Below are positions 1 through 9,189 of a stretch of DNA of 46,864 nt, one piece after another. Made by a program: the position numbers and the translations under genes. The DNA comes from CAXYVX01 sp964292495 (GTDB taxonomy: Bacteria > Patescibacteriota > Saccharimonadia > Saccharimonadales > Saccharimonadaceae), in NCBI GenBank assembly GCA_964292495.1, contig CAXYVX010000003.1, positions 1 through 46,864 on the forward strand, given 5' to 3'. How positions within the stretch are numbered: position 1 is the first letter of the stretch; every line of letters starts with the position of its first letter. The notes beneath the pieces were generated by a model. It saw nothing but the letters and a program-made list of their open reading frames with translations. It did no database searches and had not been told where the DNA came from.

Positions 1-6
1 TATAAT
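1..6 (+). promoter_or_regulatory. -10 box of pheS, leaderless type
   Basis: A perfect TATAAT opens the window and ends 7 bases before the ATG at 14. Transcription would begin almost at the start codon, leaving no room for a Shine-Dalgarno site. The same geometry recurs before dnaE, recG and the FAD-oxidase gene. The -35 region lies outside the window. Confidence 0.6.
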
Positions 7-13
7 ATTTCGT

Positions 14-1042
14 ATGAATATGAGTGAAATCCGCGATAAATTGTTTGCGAAAATAGAAAAACTAGAAGACCCGAAGTCGATTTTTAAGGATGAGATTTTT
101 GCTGATTTAAATGCGAAAATTCGCGAAATCAATCCGTCGGAACGCGCTGAATTTGGTAAAAATCTAAATGAGCTGCGTGGTGAAATTTCGCGGAAAATCG
201 TGGAAATTGAAAATGTGAAAAAGGCTGCAAATGTTGAGAAAATTGACATTACTGCGCCTTTTGGGATTTCCAGCCGCGAAAAAATCGCTGAAAAACCAGA
301 ACTTTTGTCTGCTGAAAATGGAACTATTCATCCACTGAATGAGGAGTTGAACCGAGTCATTGATATTTTCGCGAGAATGGGATTTTCGGCGCACGAATCT
401 CGCGGTCTTGATGATGATTTCCATATGTTTACAGCGCTAAATTTTCCGGAAAATCACCCTGCTCGCGACGCTTATGATACGTTCAGAACAGAGGAAGGAT
501 TCATTCCGCCAGCGCATACAAGCACAATGCAAAACCGCGTTTTGAAAGCGGGGCGCGACAAACTTGTGAACGAAAATGTGCCGATCGCCTCCATCAGCTA
601 CGGGCGAGTTTTTCGCAACGAGGATGCAGATGTGACGCATGATCACACTTTTCATCAAGTTGAGGGTGTATTTGTTTCTCGCGATGCCACGGTTGGGCAG
701 ATGCTCGGCACACTTCGCGAATTTTTTGAGACGTATTATGGGCAGAAATTGAAGATTAAAACTCAGCCAGGATATTTTCCGTTTACGGAGCCGAGCATGG
801 AATTTCAGATTGAAAAACCTGCTGCTTTGGGCGGTGGCGGCAAAGGCGGCGAGTGGCTGGAAATGCTCGGTTGCGGGATGATCCACCCGAATGTTTTGAA
901 AATGGCGGGCATCGATCCAACGGAATTTTGCGGATTTGCCTGGGGCGGCGGCTTGGAACGGCTGGTGATGTTGAAATACGGGATTGAGGATTTGCGGCAT
1001 TTTGAGAGCGGAAAGTTGGCGTTTCTCAGGGAGTTTAAATAA
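14..1042 (+). CDS. pheS: Phenylalanyl-tRNA synthetase alpha subunit
   Basis: Catalytic alpha subunit of the heterotetrameric class II synthetase that charges tRNA-Phe in the cytoplasm. The 342-residue length fits the family. A coiled N-terminal tRNA-binding region (about 1-90) precedes the class II core. Motif 2 is visible as SYGRVFRNEDAD followed by THDHTFHQVEG (about 195-220), and motif 3 as GFAWGGGLERLVMLKYGI (about 306-323). The partner pheT lies downstream, separated by an inserted GIY-YIG gene. The start at 14 is chosen because it follows a -10 box at leaderless spacing; the in-frame ATG at 20 would also fit. Confidence 0.96.
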   Translation: MNMSEIRDKLFAKIEKLEDPKSIFKDEIFADLNAKIREINPSERAEFGKNLNELRGEISRKIVEIENVKKAANVEKIDITAPFGISSREKIAEKPELLSAENGTIHPLNEELNRVIDIFARMGFSAHESRGLDDDFHMFTALNFPENHPARDAYDTFRTEEGFIPPAHTSTMQNRVLKAGRDKLVNENVPIASISYGRVFRNEDADVTHDHTFHQVEGVFVSRDATVGQMLGTLREFFETYYGQKLKIKTQPGYFPFTEPSMEFQIEKPAALGGGGKGGEWLEMLGCGMIHPNVLKMAGIDPTEFCGFAWGGGLERLVMLKYGIEDLRHFESGKLAFLREFK

Positions 1043-1788
1043 TGAAAAAAGGCGTCATTTACATAGCTACGACAGCTATTCCTGGGCTCATCAAAATAGG
1101 CAAAACGGATAATTTTGAAAATCGTATGTATAATCTGGAAAGAAACGGCTATTATAACGCCAACGGAATACATCGCTATTTCGCGATTGAGCTGAATAAT
1201 TATTCGGAAAAAGAGGTTATGTTGCAAGATATTTTCGCGAAACAGCGCTTGGATCAAAGCGAACTGTTTGCGTTGGATAAGGAATTGGTAAAACAGCTAC
1301 TGCTGTCGTTTGATGGCACGGTGATCTATCCAAAAAATATCAACAAAGAGAAAGAGTTCGAGGAAGTGTCTGACGAAATAAGAGATAGTAAATGGACCGT
1401 TAACGACTTTTTGAATGCTATTCAGGGAAAAGATTTTTATGATGACGTGAAAAATATATGCGATTTTTCGCGAAAATTAGAGGGCGAATACAATGTTAAA
1501 ATTAAAATTGGGAGCAACGGACGTGAACCGACGTCGTTTGGGCTGAAAATTTGCGATTGGGACGACAAAATTGCGTTTTTTACTATCAGGAACAACGGCG
1601 ATTTGTGGCTAAAAAAATGGTTCAACGCAGACAAAAACGAGACTCAGAAGAAAATTGCAAAAGATATATTCAGCCGTTCTATACCAGAGAAGTCGGGAAA
1701 TCTTTTTATTAAGTGGAATGACTGGAAAGCAAAAATAGAACAGTTTGAGGACACGATTTTATCGGTCGCGAAAGGAGAATATAAATGA
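1042..1788 (+). CDS. GIY-YIG domain protein (T5orf172/MUG113-like) inside the pheST operon
   Basis: The 248-residue protein begins with a GIY-YIG-like fold: GVIYIATT, then PGLIKIGKT (residues 4-22), then an arginine in the NRMYNLER stretch and a conserved-looking glutamate in the EKEV region. This resembles the T5orf172/MUG113 branch of GIY-YIG nucleases. The C-terminal 150 residues, rich in Lys, Asp and Trp, were not recognised. Its ATG overlaps the pheS stop (TAATG) and its TGA overlaps the pheT ATG (ATGA), so it should be co-transcribed and translationally coupled with both. AGGGAG inside pheS serves as its Shine-Dalgarno site. It carries two exact TTCGCGAA sites (about 1234 and 1467), so it is not compositionally foreign by that measure. 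Nuclease activity is an inference from the fold; the substrate is unknown. Confidence 0.75.
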   Translation: MKKGVIYIATTAIPGLIKIGKTDNFENRMYNLERNGYYNANGIHRYFAIELNNYSEKEVMLQDIFAKQRLDQSELFALDKELVKQLLLSFDGTVIYPKNINKEKEFEEVSDEIRDSKWTVNDFLNAIQGKDFYDDVKNICDFSRKLEGEYNVKIKIGSNGREPTSFGLKICDWDDKIAFFTIRNNGDLWLKKWFNADKNETQKKIAKDIFSRSIPEKSGNLFIKWNDWKAKIEQFEDTILSVAKGEYK

Positions 1789-4415
1789 TTATCAGCGTAA
1801 ACTGGCTAAAAAAATACGTAAATCTGGACGGAACTTCCATCGATGAAGCGTCTTCGCGAATCGGCGCGCGCTTGGTGGAAATCGAATCGGTTGAAAACCT
1901 CGGCGAAAAATACCACGACGTGGTTTTGGCGCGCGTGGTTTCGTGTGTTCCGCACCCGGATTCGGACCACATGCATTTGTTGAAAATTGATGATGATGGC
2001 GCGGCGGACAAAATTATTTCGCGAAATCTGGAAAAGATTGCGCAAATTGAAGGCAAATCGCTTGAAAAAACTGCAAAAAAATATCTTGGCGCTGAAAAAT
2101 TGCCTCGCGATGAAAATGGATATATTCAGGTCGTTTGCGGCGCGCCAAACATTCGCGAAAATTTGATCGTTGCGTGGCTCCCGCCGACATCAACTGTGCC
2201 GGACAGCTATGGAACCGATGACGAATTTCGGCTGGATGCGCGAAAATTGCGCGGAGTTTTGTCGTATGGAATGTGTGCGTCGCCGCGCGAACTTGGTCTG
2301 TATGACGAGCATGACGGAATTCTGGAAGTTGCTGAAATTACAGATGAAGATTTGCGAAATTCAATTGAAAATCAGTTGAAAAATACGCAAAATTTGTTCG
2401 CAAAAGCATTTGAGTTCGACGACGATTTTTTGCTGGAAGTTGAAAACAAAAGCTTGACTCATCGTCCAGACACTTTTGGAATTCTTGGTTTTGCTCGCGA
2501 AACAGCTGCTATTTTTGGGCAGAAAAGTGTTTCCCCGGATTGGTTTAATGCGGAAAACGAACACACGCAAACTGGCGATTTTTCGCTTGAAAAACCGAAT
2601 GTGGTCATTGAGGATCCTGAACTTTGCGCGCGCTATGAAGGTGTTGTGATTTCTGGTGCGGACGGAAAATTAGAATCCAGCTTGTTGCGGAAAACTTATT
2701 TGGCGCGGTCTGGCGTGCGTCCACTTTCGGCGATTGTTGACATTTCAAATTATTTAATGCTTTTAACTGGGCAGCCGCTTCACACTTTTGACTACGATAA
2801 ATTGCGCGAAATCTCTCCAACTGGACGAGCGGATATTATTGTTAGGGCGGCGGAAAAAGGCGAGAAGCTTGAACTTTTGGATGGTCGCGAAATTGAAATG
2901 GAGCCAAAAGATATTGTGATTGCGGCCGGCGATCGCGAAACTTCTGTGGCGATTGCGTTGGCTGGCGCGATGGGCGGAGCGAGCACGGAGATCGACGAAA
3001 ATACAAAAAATATTTTTGTTGAGAGTGCAACTTTTAATCTCTATAATTTGCGCGGAACTCAGTTCAGGCACGGTATTTTTTCAGAAGCAATAACGCGTTT
3101 CACGAAGGGCCAGCCGGCTGAATTGACAGATCCTGTTTTAAGACAAGCAATTGCGGAATTCGCGAAAATTGGTGGCGAACAAATTAGCCCGATCGCGGAT
3201 AATTTCGCGAAAAAAAGTCCGAACAAGCCAATTAAAATAAGCGCGGAAAAAGTAAATGATTTGCTTGGGGCGAGCTATTCCCAGGAAGAAATTTCGCAAG
3301 TTCTTGAAAATCTTGGATACGAAATTCGCGAAATTTCGCAAGATGTTGTTGCTCCGTGGTGGCGAACTGACGTCCATATTTTTGAGGACGTTGCGGAAGA
3401 CGTTGGGCGCGTTTTGGGCTTTGACAACATTCCAGTTGAACTTCCGACGCGGAAATTTGTCGCAGTCGCAAACCCGGAACTTTATAATCTTCAACGAAAA
3501 ATTCGCGAAATTCTCAAAAGTTTTGGCGCGAACGAGTTGCTGACGTATTCGTTTATTTCGCGAAAACTAGCCGAAAATTTGGGGCTTGACCATGAAGAAA
3601 TGTACAAAATTGTGAACGCGATTTCGCCGGAACTTCAACTGATTCGTTCAACTCTTGTGGCGAAAATGTCTGAGAAAGCGGTGGAAAATATTCGTGCTGG
3701 ATACACGAAAATTGCGATGTTTGAAATGGGTCAAACATTCACAAAAAACAGTGGAATGACCGAAGAAAACGTGCCAGAATTCACTAATTGTTTGGCGATG
3801 GTTGTTGCGGATAAAAACAATAAATCTGGCGATGCATTTTATCTCGCGAAAAAATATTTGACTGACTTATTTGACAAATTTGGCGTTGAAAAACATGTTG
3901 AATTTAGGGAATTTGAGAAAGTTAAAAATCCATATGAAATCAAGCGCAGTGCTGAAATTTTCGCGAAAATTGAAGATCAAAAATTTGTGAAAATCGGAGA
4001 AATTGGTGAGCTAAAAGACGAATTTCGCGAAACTTTGAAACTACCGAAATTCTCGGCCGCCTTTGAGATTTCGCTTGATGAATTTAAGAAAATCATTGGA
4101 GAAAATAGCGTGAATTATCGCCCGGTGCCAAAATTCCAAGGCACTTCGCGAGACATGACTTTCCGTGTTGGGCGAGATGTGAATTTCGCGGAAATTGAGA
4201 ACGAAATTCGCGAAAATTTGGAAAATTTGCCAGAGAATTTTCAGACAAATTTGGTTGCAAAAGATGTTTTTGCTCAGGATGAAACCACGAAAAATCTCAC
4301 TTTTCACGCTGAATTTTATGATCTTGAAAAAACTGTTGATACGAAATACGTTGGAAAAATCGTTGATAAAATCGCGAAAGATTTGAGCGTGAAATTTGGC
4401 GCAAAAATGATTTAG
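1785..4415 (+). CDS. pheT: Phenylalanyl-tRNA synthetase beta subunit
   Basis: The beta subunit completes the PheRS tetramer and carries tRNA-binding and editing domains. The 876-residue protein shows the expected order: N-terminal MIISVNWLKKYV, an EMAP-like tRNA-binding domain (about 40-160, with VVCGAPNIR), a B3/B4 editing region (HRPDTFG at about 225, LTGQPLHTFDYDKL, then FNLYNLRGTQFRHGI), a B5 domain (about 495-565), the catalytic-like core and a C-terminal FDX-ACB domain (GTSRDMTFRV near 787). Its ATG overlaps the stop of the GIY-YIG gene, with AAAGGAG just upstream. The gene holds 11 exact TTCGCGAA palindromes in 2.6 kb by hand count, among the densest in the window. Confidence 0.96.
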   Translation: MIISVNWLKKYVNLDGTSIDEASSRIGARLVEIESVENLGEKYHDVVLARVVSCVPHPDSDHMHLLKIDDDGAADKIISRNLEKIAQIEGKSLEKTAKKYLGAEKLPRDENGYIQVVCGAPNIRENLIVAWLPPTSTVPDSYGTDDEFRLDARKLRGVLSYGMCASPRELGLYDEHDGILEVAEITDEDLRNSIENQLKNTQNLFAKAFEFDDDFLLEVENKSLTHRPDTFGILGFARETAAIFGQKSVSPDWFNAENEHTQTGDFSLEKPNVVIEDPELCARYEGVVISGADGKLESSLLRKTYLARSGVRPLSAIVDISNYLMLLTGQPLHTFDYDKLREISPTGRADIIVRAAEKGEKLELLDGREIEMEPKDIVIAAGDRETSVAIALAGAMGGASTEIDENTKNIFVESATFNLYNLRGTQFRHGIFSEAITRFTKGQPAELTDPVLRQAIAEFAKIGGEQISPIADNFAKKSPNKPIKISAEKVNDLLGASYSQEEISQVLENLGYEIREISQDVVAPWWRTDVHIFEDVAEDVGRVLGFDNIPVELPTRKFVAVANPELYNLQRKIREILKSFGANELLTYSFISRKLAENLGLDHEEMYKIVNAISPELQLIRSTLVAKMSEKAVENIRAGYTKIAMFEMGQTFTKNSGMTEENVPEFTNCLAMVVADKNNKSGDAFYLAKKYLTDLFDKFGVEKHVEFREFEKVKNPYEIKRSAEIFAKIEDQKFVKIGEIGELKDEFRETLKLPKFSAAFEISLDEFKKIIGENSVNYRPVPKFQGTSRDMTFRVGRDVNFAEIENEIRENLENLPENFQTNLVAKDVFAQDETTKNLTFHAEFYDLEKTVDTKYVGKIVDKIAKDLSVKFGAKMI

Positions 4416-4419
4416 GAAA

Positions 4420-4448
4420 TTGGAAAATTCTGTGTAATTTGCTATAAT
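4420..4448 (+). promoter_or_regulatory. dnaE promoter, leaderless type
   Basis: TTGGAA (4420-4425) and TATAAT (4443-4448) are separated by 17 bases. The -10 ends 7 bases before the ATG at 4456, and no Shine-Dalgarno site is present, so the mRNA probably starts at or next to the start codon. Confidence 0.7.
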
Positions 4449-4455
4449 TTTAGCA

Positions 4456-7400
4456 ATGAATGCGGAGGAATTAGAAGTTTTTGACAATCCTGATGCGGAG
4501 GAGGCTGATTTTGAGATTCCCGAAGAAATGTCACGAGAAACAACCTCAAAATCAGATGAAAAAACAAATTTTGGCGGGACGATTCTTGACGGAAAAGTTA
4601 GAATTATGCCGGAATTCGCGAAGGAAAATCGTGAAGAACTCAGAAAGCTTTTGAAGAATAAAAATTATGTTCATCTCCATAACCACACTAATTACTCGGT
4701 GCTTGACGGATTGACGAAAATTCCTGAGCTTGTTTCAATCACGAAAGAATTTGGGCAGGACACTGTTGCGATGACCGATCACGGCAACTTGAACGGCTGG
4801 CTGACTTTTCAAATGGCGGCGGAGAATGGCGGGGTCAAGCCGATTTTGGGCATAGAGACATATGTTGCGGCGCGCGGGCATTTGGATAAGGATCCGCAAA
4901 AAGACAAAGCTCGCTACCATTTGACGGTTTTGGCGATGAACGAACAGGGGCGAAAAAATTTAATGTCGCTCAGCTCAATCGCGAATCTTGAAGGCGTGTA
5001 TTACAAGCCGCGAATTGACCACGAACTTCTGGAAAAATACAACGAAGGGCTGATTGTTTTGAGCGGCTGTGCCAGTGGCGAAGTTGGGGAATCTTTGCGC
5101 CAGGGTGATTATGAAAAAGCTCGCGATTTCGCGAAATGGTACAAAAGCGTTTTTGGCGACCGATATTTCATGGAGATTCAGGATCACGGTCATCCAGACG
5201 CGCCGAAAAGATGGGATGTTCAGACGAAAATCAACGAAGGTGTTTTGCGGATTTCGGAAGAGTTGGACATTCCGGCGGTTGTGACCTGCGACGCTCATTA
5301 CGCCAGAATTGACGACACTGACGCGCACGAAATTTTGCTTTGTGTTGGAACGGGAAGTTTTTTGAGCGATACAAAACGCATGTCGCTAAAAGATTTTCAC
5401 TTGCACATTACTGATCCTGCGGAAATTATTGAGCGTTGGGGCAAAGATCATCCAGAGGTGATTTTGAATTCGCGATTGATTGCGGACAGATGTGAGGCGA
5501 AAATTTCCACTGGCCATATTTACATTCCAAAATATCCAATTCCAGAGGAAAAAGAGAAGGAGCTTCGCGAAATTTATGATGCTCGCGAAAATGCAAAGCC
5601 TGAGTCTGAGAGAATTGAATGGTATCCGGATGGCGAGCTTTTTCATCAGCTGGTTTGGCGCGGTTTGGCATATAGATACGGCGGGCAGCCAAAATACAAC
5701 GAGCTTTCTCGCGATGAAGCGCGGAAAATCTTGCCGAAAAATATTGTTGAGCGCGCGGATTACGAAATTGAAGTGATTGATAAAATGGGCTACGATGGAT
5801 ATTTTTTGGTGGTTCAGGATTTTATTAACTGGGGTAAGGATCAAGGTGTGGTTTACGGACCAGGGCGTGGAAGTGCAGCGGGCGCGATTGTGACTTATGC
5901 ACTGTCGATCACTGAGCTTGACCCAATGCAATACGATTTGCTTTTTGAGCGCTTTTTGAACCCTGACCGCATTTCCATGCCGGATATTGACGTGGATATT
6001 CAGGACACGCGCCGAGATGATGTGATCCGTTATTGTACTGAAAAATATGGCGCAGACGCAGTTACAAACATCGTGACTTTTGGCACGATGGCTGCGAAAC
6101 AGGCGTATAAAGATGTTGCGCGCGTTTTGGAAGTGCCGTTTTCTGAGGCAAATCGAGTTGCGGGATTGATTGAGGCGAAACCGGGCGATCACCGCAAACT
6201 GCCAGATTATTTGACGGATGGCAGCGACCTGAAAAAAGAATACGACAATAACCCGACCGTCAGAAAAGCGATGGATCTCGCGATTCGTCTAGAAGGGACG
6301 ATCCGCTCACACGGTGTTCACGCGTCTGGTGTTGTGATTGCACCAGATAAATTGACGAAATTCATCCCGCTTGAAATGGCGCAAAAAGGTGTGGTTTCCA
6401 CGCAGTTCCCAGGTCCGCAAGTTGAAGAAATCGGGCTTTTGAAATTTGACTTTTTGGGTCTTTCAAACCTCACAGTTATTTCTGACGCGTTGAAAATGAT
6501 CAAAAAAATACACGGGAAAGACATTAACATGAACGACTTGGGACTTGATGACGAAAAGGTTTTTGAGTTGTTCCAGAACGGCGAAACAATTGGTGTTTTC
6601 CAGTTTGAAAGTGCGGGAATGCAGCGCTATATGAAGGAGCTTAAACCAACAAAGTTTGAGGATTTGATCGCGATGAATGCTTTGTATCGTCCGGGGCCAA
6701 TGAGTGAAATTCCGACATTTATCGCGCGTGCTCACGGCGATGAGCCTGTTACTTACGACGACCCAGGCATGGAGCAGGATCTGAAAGACACTTACGGTGT
6801 TTTGGTTTATCAGGAGCAGTTCATGAACATTTCAAAAAATCTTTGCGGATTTACCGGAGGAGAGGCCGACACTTTGCGCAAGGCTGTCGCGAAAAAGAAG
6901 ATTGATTTGATGCGTGAAATGAAATCAAAATTTATTGACGGAGCAGTGAATTTGAGCGGCGCCGACCGACAAAAAATGGAAAAATTCTGGGATCACCTGG
7001 AAGATTTCGCGAGCTACTGTTTTAATAAATCGCACGCGGCTTGTTATTCGTTGATCGCATATTGGACGGCCTGGCTGAAAGTCCATTATCCGGCGGAATT
7101 CATGGCGGCGCTCATGACCTCAGACTTCAAAAACACGGACCGCTTGACGATTGAAATTTCTGAGTGCAACCGAATGGGTATTCGCGTTTTGAACCCAGAA
7201 ATCAACCAGTCGTTTATTGATTTTGCGGTCGTGCCAAAAACTGGCGACATTCGTTTTGGATTCTCGGCAATCAAAGGCGTTGGTGGGACAGCCATTGAAA
7301 GCATTTTGGGTGCGAGAAATGAAAAGAAATTTGAATCGGTGGAAGATTTCGCGAGACGAACAGACCCGCGCGTGGTAAACAAACGCGTTTGGGAATCTTT

Positions 7401-8544
7401 GATCAAATCCGGCGCTTTTGATGGTTTCGCGAAAATTGAAGAGGCGTCTAGCAGCGACGATCCTTTGGTTTCTGGCGATAGGTCGGACTTACTGTTTGCA
7501 CTTGAAGACATCATCGCTTTTGCAGGGAAAATTCACAAAGAAGCCGCTTCTGGACAGGAGAGTTTGTTCGGAATGCTTGACGCTTCGGATTTGACCGAGG
7601 GCACGGAAACACATCTTATCATCCCACCTTCACCTTCAAAATTGTCGCAATCAGACATTTTGGCGAGTGAGCGCGAGCTTATGGGCTTGTATTTGTCTGC
7701 ACACCCGCTTGATAAATTCGCGACGTATTTTCGCGAAAATTACACGCCGCTAGCCTTAATAAAATCCAGTAATGACGGTGCTTTGGCGGATGTTGGCGGT
7801 TTGCTCAGTAGATATAAAGCATTCACAACCAAAAGCGGCTCAAAAATGGCTTTTTGCTCAATTGAGGATAAAACCAAAGAAGTTGAATTTGTTATTTTCC
7901 CAAAAACTTTCGAGAAGCTCCAAGCGGAATATTCCATCGGTGCGGACGCCCAGGCAGAACCGGGGAAGAATTTTGATCCCGGCGTTGTGATTCATTTGAA
8001 AGCTCGCGTTCAAGGAAAAGATCGGGATGATTTGACTCTGACTGACCCAACGTTGGTCGCGGAAGAAATTGAAGTTTTAACAGATGAAACCGCAGAAAAT
8101 TATCGCCCAACAGGCATTGAAAAAGGCGGCGTTGATATGAAAACTGTTGCGACTAGACGGACTTTCGCGAAGAAAAACTCCGGCTCTTCGGTTTCAGACA
8201 AAACTTTTTCTTCGCAGAATTTCGCGAAAAAATCGGGCGATTCTAGCTACGCGAAAAAGGCGCAAACAACTCGCAGCAGCAATGATCTTCCGGCCGAAAA
8301 TTACGTCCCGGTTGAAGATGCGCCGCGAAAACTTTTCATCCATATTAAAAACCCATCGGATGCGAAATCTCTTGAAAAACTTCGTGATGTCTTGAAGGAA
8401 AATTCTGGCGAAAGTGAGATTATTTTAGTTCTCGGCGAAGATAAAAAAGACGCTGTCCGCATGCCGATGCGCGCAAAAATAAGCGATTCTTTACTCTCGG
8501 AAATCGCGGATATTTACGATCAAAAAGCCGTTTTTGTAAAATAA
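4456..8544 (+). CDS. dnaE: DNA polymerase III alpha subunit (replicative polymerase)
   Basis: Main replicative DNA polymerase, 1362 residues. An acidic N-terminal extension of about 70 residues precedes a PHP domain with its histidine motifs intact (HLHNHTNYSVLDG, MTDHGNLNGW, VTCDAHYA), which suggests metal-dependent proofreading within DnaE. The polymerase core shows YGPGRGSAAGAIVTYAL and the catalytic PDIDVDIQDTRRDD, followed by NALYRPGPM, YQEQFM and FNKSHAACYSLIAYWTAWLK. The C-terminal part carries helix-hairpin-helix and OB-fold regions (GFSAIKGVGG; GLLSRYKAF). After about residue 1225 comes a Ser/Lys-rich linker with repeated FAKK units encoded by TTCGCGAA sites, then a small C-terminal domain. 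The start is fixed by the leaderless promoter. Confidence 0.97.
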   Translation: MNAEELEVFDNPDAEEADFEIPEEMSRETTSKSDEKTNFGGTILDGKVRIMPEFAKENREELRKLLKNKNYVHLHNHTNYSVLDGLTKIPELVSITKEFGQDTVAMTDHGNLNGWLTFQMAAENGGVKPILGIETYVAARGHLDKDPQKDKARYHLTVLAMNEQGRKNLMSLSSIANLEGVYYKPRIDHELLEKYNEGLIVLSGCASGEVGESLRQGDYEKARDFAKWYKSVFGDRYFMEIQDHGHPDAPKRWDVQTKINEGVLRISEELDIPAVVTCDAHYARIDDTDAHEILLCVGTGSFLSDTKRMSLKDFHLHITDPAEIIERWGKDHPEVILNSRLIADRCEAKISTGHIYIPKYPIPEEKEKELREIYDARENAKPESERIEWYPDGELFHQLVWRGLAYRYGGQPKYNELSRDEARKILPKNIVERADYEIEVIDKMGYDGYFLVVQDFINWGKDQGVVYGPGRGSAAGAIVTYALSITELDPMQYDLLFERFLNPDRISMPDIDVDIQDTRRDDVIRYCTEKYGADAVTNIVTFGTMAAKQAYKDVARVLEVPFSEANRVAGLIEAKPGDHRKLPDYLTDGSDLKKEYDNNPTVRKAMDLAIRLEGTIRSHGVHASGVVIAPDKLTKFIPLEMAQKGVVSTQFPGPQVEEIGLLKFDFLGLSNLTVISDALKMIKKIHGKDINMNDLGLDDEKVFELFQNGETIGVFQFESAGMQRYMKELKPTKFEDLIAMNALYRPGPMSEIPTFIARAHGDEPVTYDDPGMEQDLKDTYGVLVYQEQFMNISKNLCGFTGGEADTLRKAVAKKKIDLMREMKSKFIDGAVNLSGADRQKMEKFWDHLEDFASYCFNKSHAACYSLIAYWTAWLKVHYPAEFMAALMTSDFKNTDRLTIEISECNRMGIRVLNPEINQSFIDFAVVPKTGDIRFGFSAIKGVGGTAIESILGARNEKKFESVEDFARRTDPRVVNKRVWESLIKSGAFDGFAKIEEASSSDDPLVSGDRSDLLFALEDIIAFAGKIHKEAASGQESLFGMLDASDLTEGTETHLIIPPSPSKLSQSDILASERELMGLYLSAHPLDKFATYFRENYTPLALIKSSNDGALADVGGLLSRYKAFTTKSGSKMAFCSIEDKTKEVEFVIFPKTFEKLQAEYSIGADAQAEPGKNFDPGVVIHLKARVQGKDRDDLTLTDPTLVAEEIEVLTDETAENYRPTGIEKGGVDMKTVATRRTFAKKNSGSSVSDKTFSSQNFAKKSGDSSYAKKAQTTRSSNDLPAENYVPVEDAPRKLFIHIKNPSDAKSLEKLRDVLKENSGESEIILVLGEDKKDAVRMPMRAKISDSLLSEIADIYDQKAVFVK

Positions 8545-9135
8545 TTATTTGGTTGAAATCTCGTAAAGCGCGATTCCGCAGCTTACTGAAACGTTAAAAC
8601 TTTCTTTTTCGCCGAACATTGGTATTTCGCAAAGAGCGTCGCATTTGTTGATAATTTCCTCTGTTAAACCGTGAACTTCTTCACCTAAAATGAGCGCGAT
8701 TTGCGTTTTTTCTTGGGCATCTGTTGTGAATTTTTGTGAATAGATTTTATCAATATTTTTCGCGAATTCCGCCAGGTCGACCGAGCGCGAATTTTGCTCC
8801 AAGCCAACAATCAGGTATTTTTCATTCGCCAAATCATCCAATAATTTATTCAGATTTTCGTGAAATTTTGAGGGGACTTTTTCCTCGGCGCCAAGTGCAG
8901 TTTTGTGGATTTCGCGAACGAGTTTTGTTTTTTGATGAGGGAGGATTTTTAAGAATTCACCTGAATCCGGGTCAAATGTTTTTTCAAAATTCGGAGTGTA
9001 TCCGGACAAAAAAATTCGCGAAATCCCGAAACCTTCGCTTGTGCGAAAAATTGAGCCAACATTAAAAACGCTGCGAATATTATGCGCAACAACCACAATT
9101 TCGCGCGGTTTTTTTGCGAATTTTCTGGATCTCAT
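8545..9135 (-). CDS. SpoU/TrmH-family RNA 2'-O-methyltransferase
   Basis: SAM-dependent RNA ribose methyltransferase of the knotted SPOUT fold, 196 residues. Motif 1 appears as NIRSVFNVGSIFRTSEGFG, motif 2 as LILGEEVHGL and motif 3 as IPMFGEKESFNVSVSCGIAL. Whether the target is tRNA (TrmH or TrmL type) or 23S rRNA (RlmB type) cannot be told from sequence; the lack of an N-terminal extension argues against RlmB. The start MRSRKFAKK at 9135 is preferred over a longer frame because TATCAT lies 6 bases upstream on this strand. The gene is convergent with dnaE with no gap and divergent from the pilB-type gene, sharing a 54-base promoter interval. Confidence 0.87.
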   Translation of the reverse strand: MRSRKFAKKPREIVVVAHNIRSVFNVGSIFRTSEGFGISRIFLSGYTPNFEKTFDPDSGEFLKILPHQKTKLVREIHKTALGAEEKVPSKFHENLNKLLDDLANEKYLIVGLEQNSRSVDLAEFAKNIDKIYSQKFTTDAQEKTQIALILGEEVHGLTEEIINKCDALCEIPMFGEKESFNVSVSCGIALYEISTK

Positions 9136-9147
9136 ATAAAGATGATA
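9133..9147 (-). promoter_or_regulatory. -10 box and leaderless start of the SpoU gene
   Basis: On the minus strand TATCAT (9142-9147) is followed by 6 bases and the ATG at 9135-9133. There is no Shine-Dalgarno site. No convincing -35 was seen. The element overlaps the back of the divergent promoter at 9155-9183. Confidence 0.45.
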
Positions 9148-9154
9148 ACAAATT

Positions 9155-9183
9155 TTCACAAAAAATCTCGGTTGTGCTAATAT
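9155..9183 (+). promoter_or_regulatory. Promoter of pilB-type gene, leaderless type
   Basis: TTCACA (9155-9160), 17 bases, then TAATAT (9178-9183) preceded by a TG extended -10. The ATG follows 6 bases later at 9190, with no Shine-Dalgarno site. Confidence 0.6.
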
Positions 9184-9189
9184 AGTATT

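Noticed and set aside
1042..1788. Homing endonuclease in an intron or intein at the pheS-pheT junction
   Set aside because: pheS and pheT are both complete with their own stop and start codons, and no splice or intein blocks are seen, so the GIY-YIG gene is a free-standing operon member.
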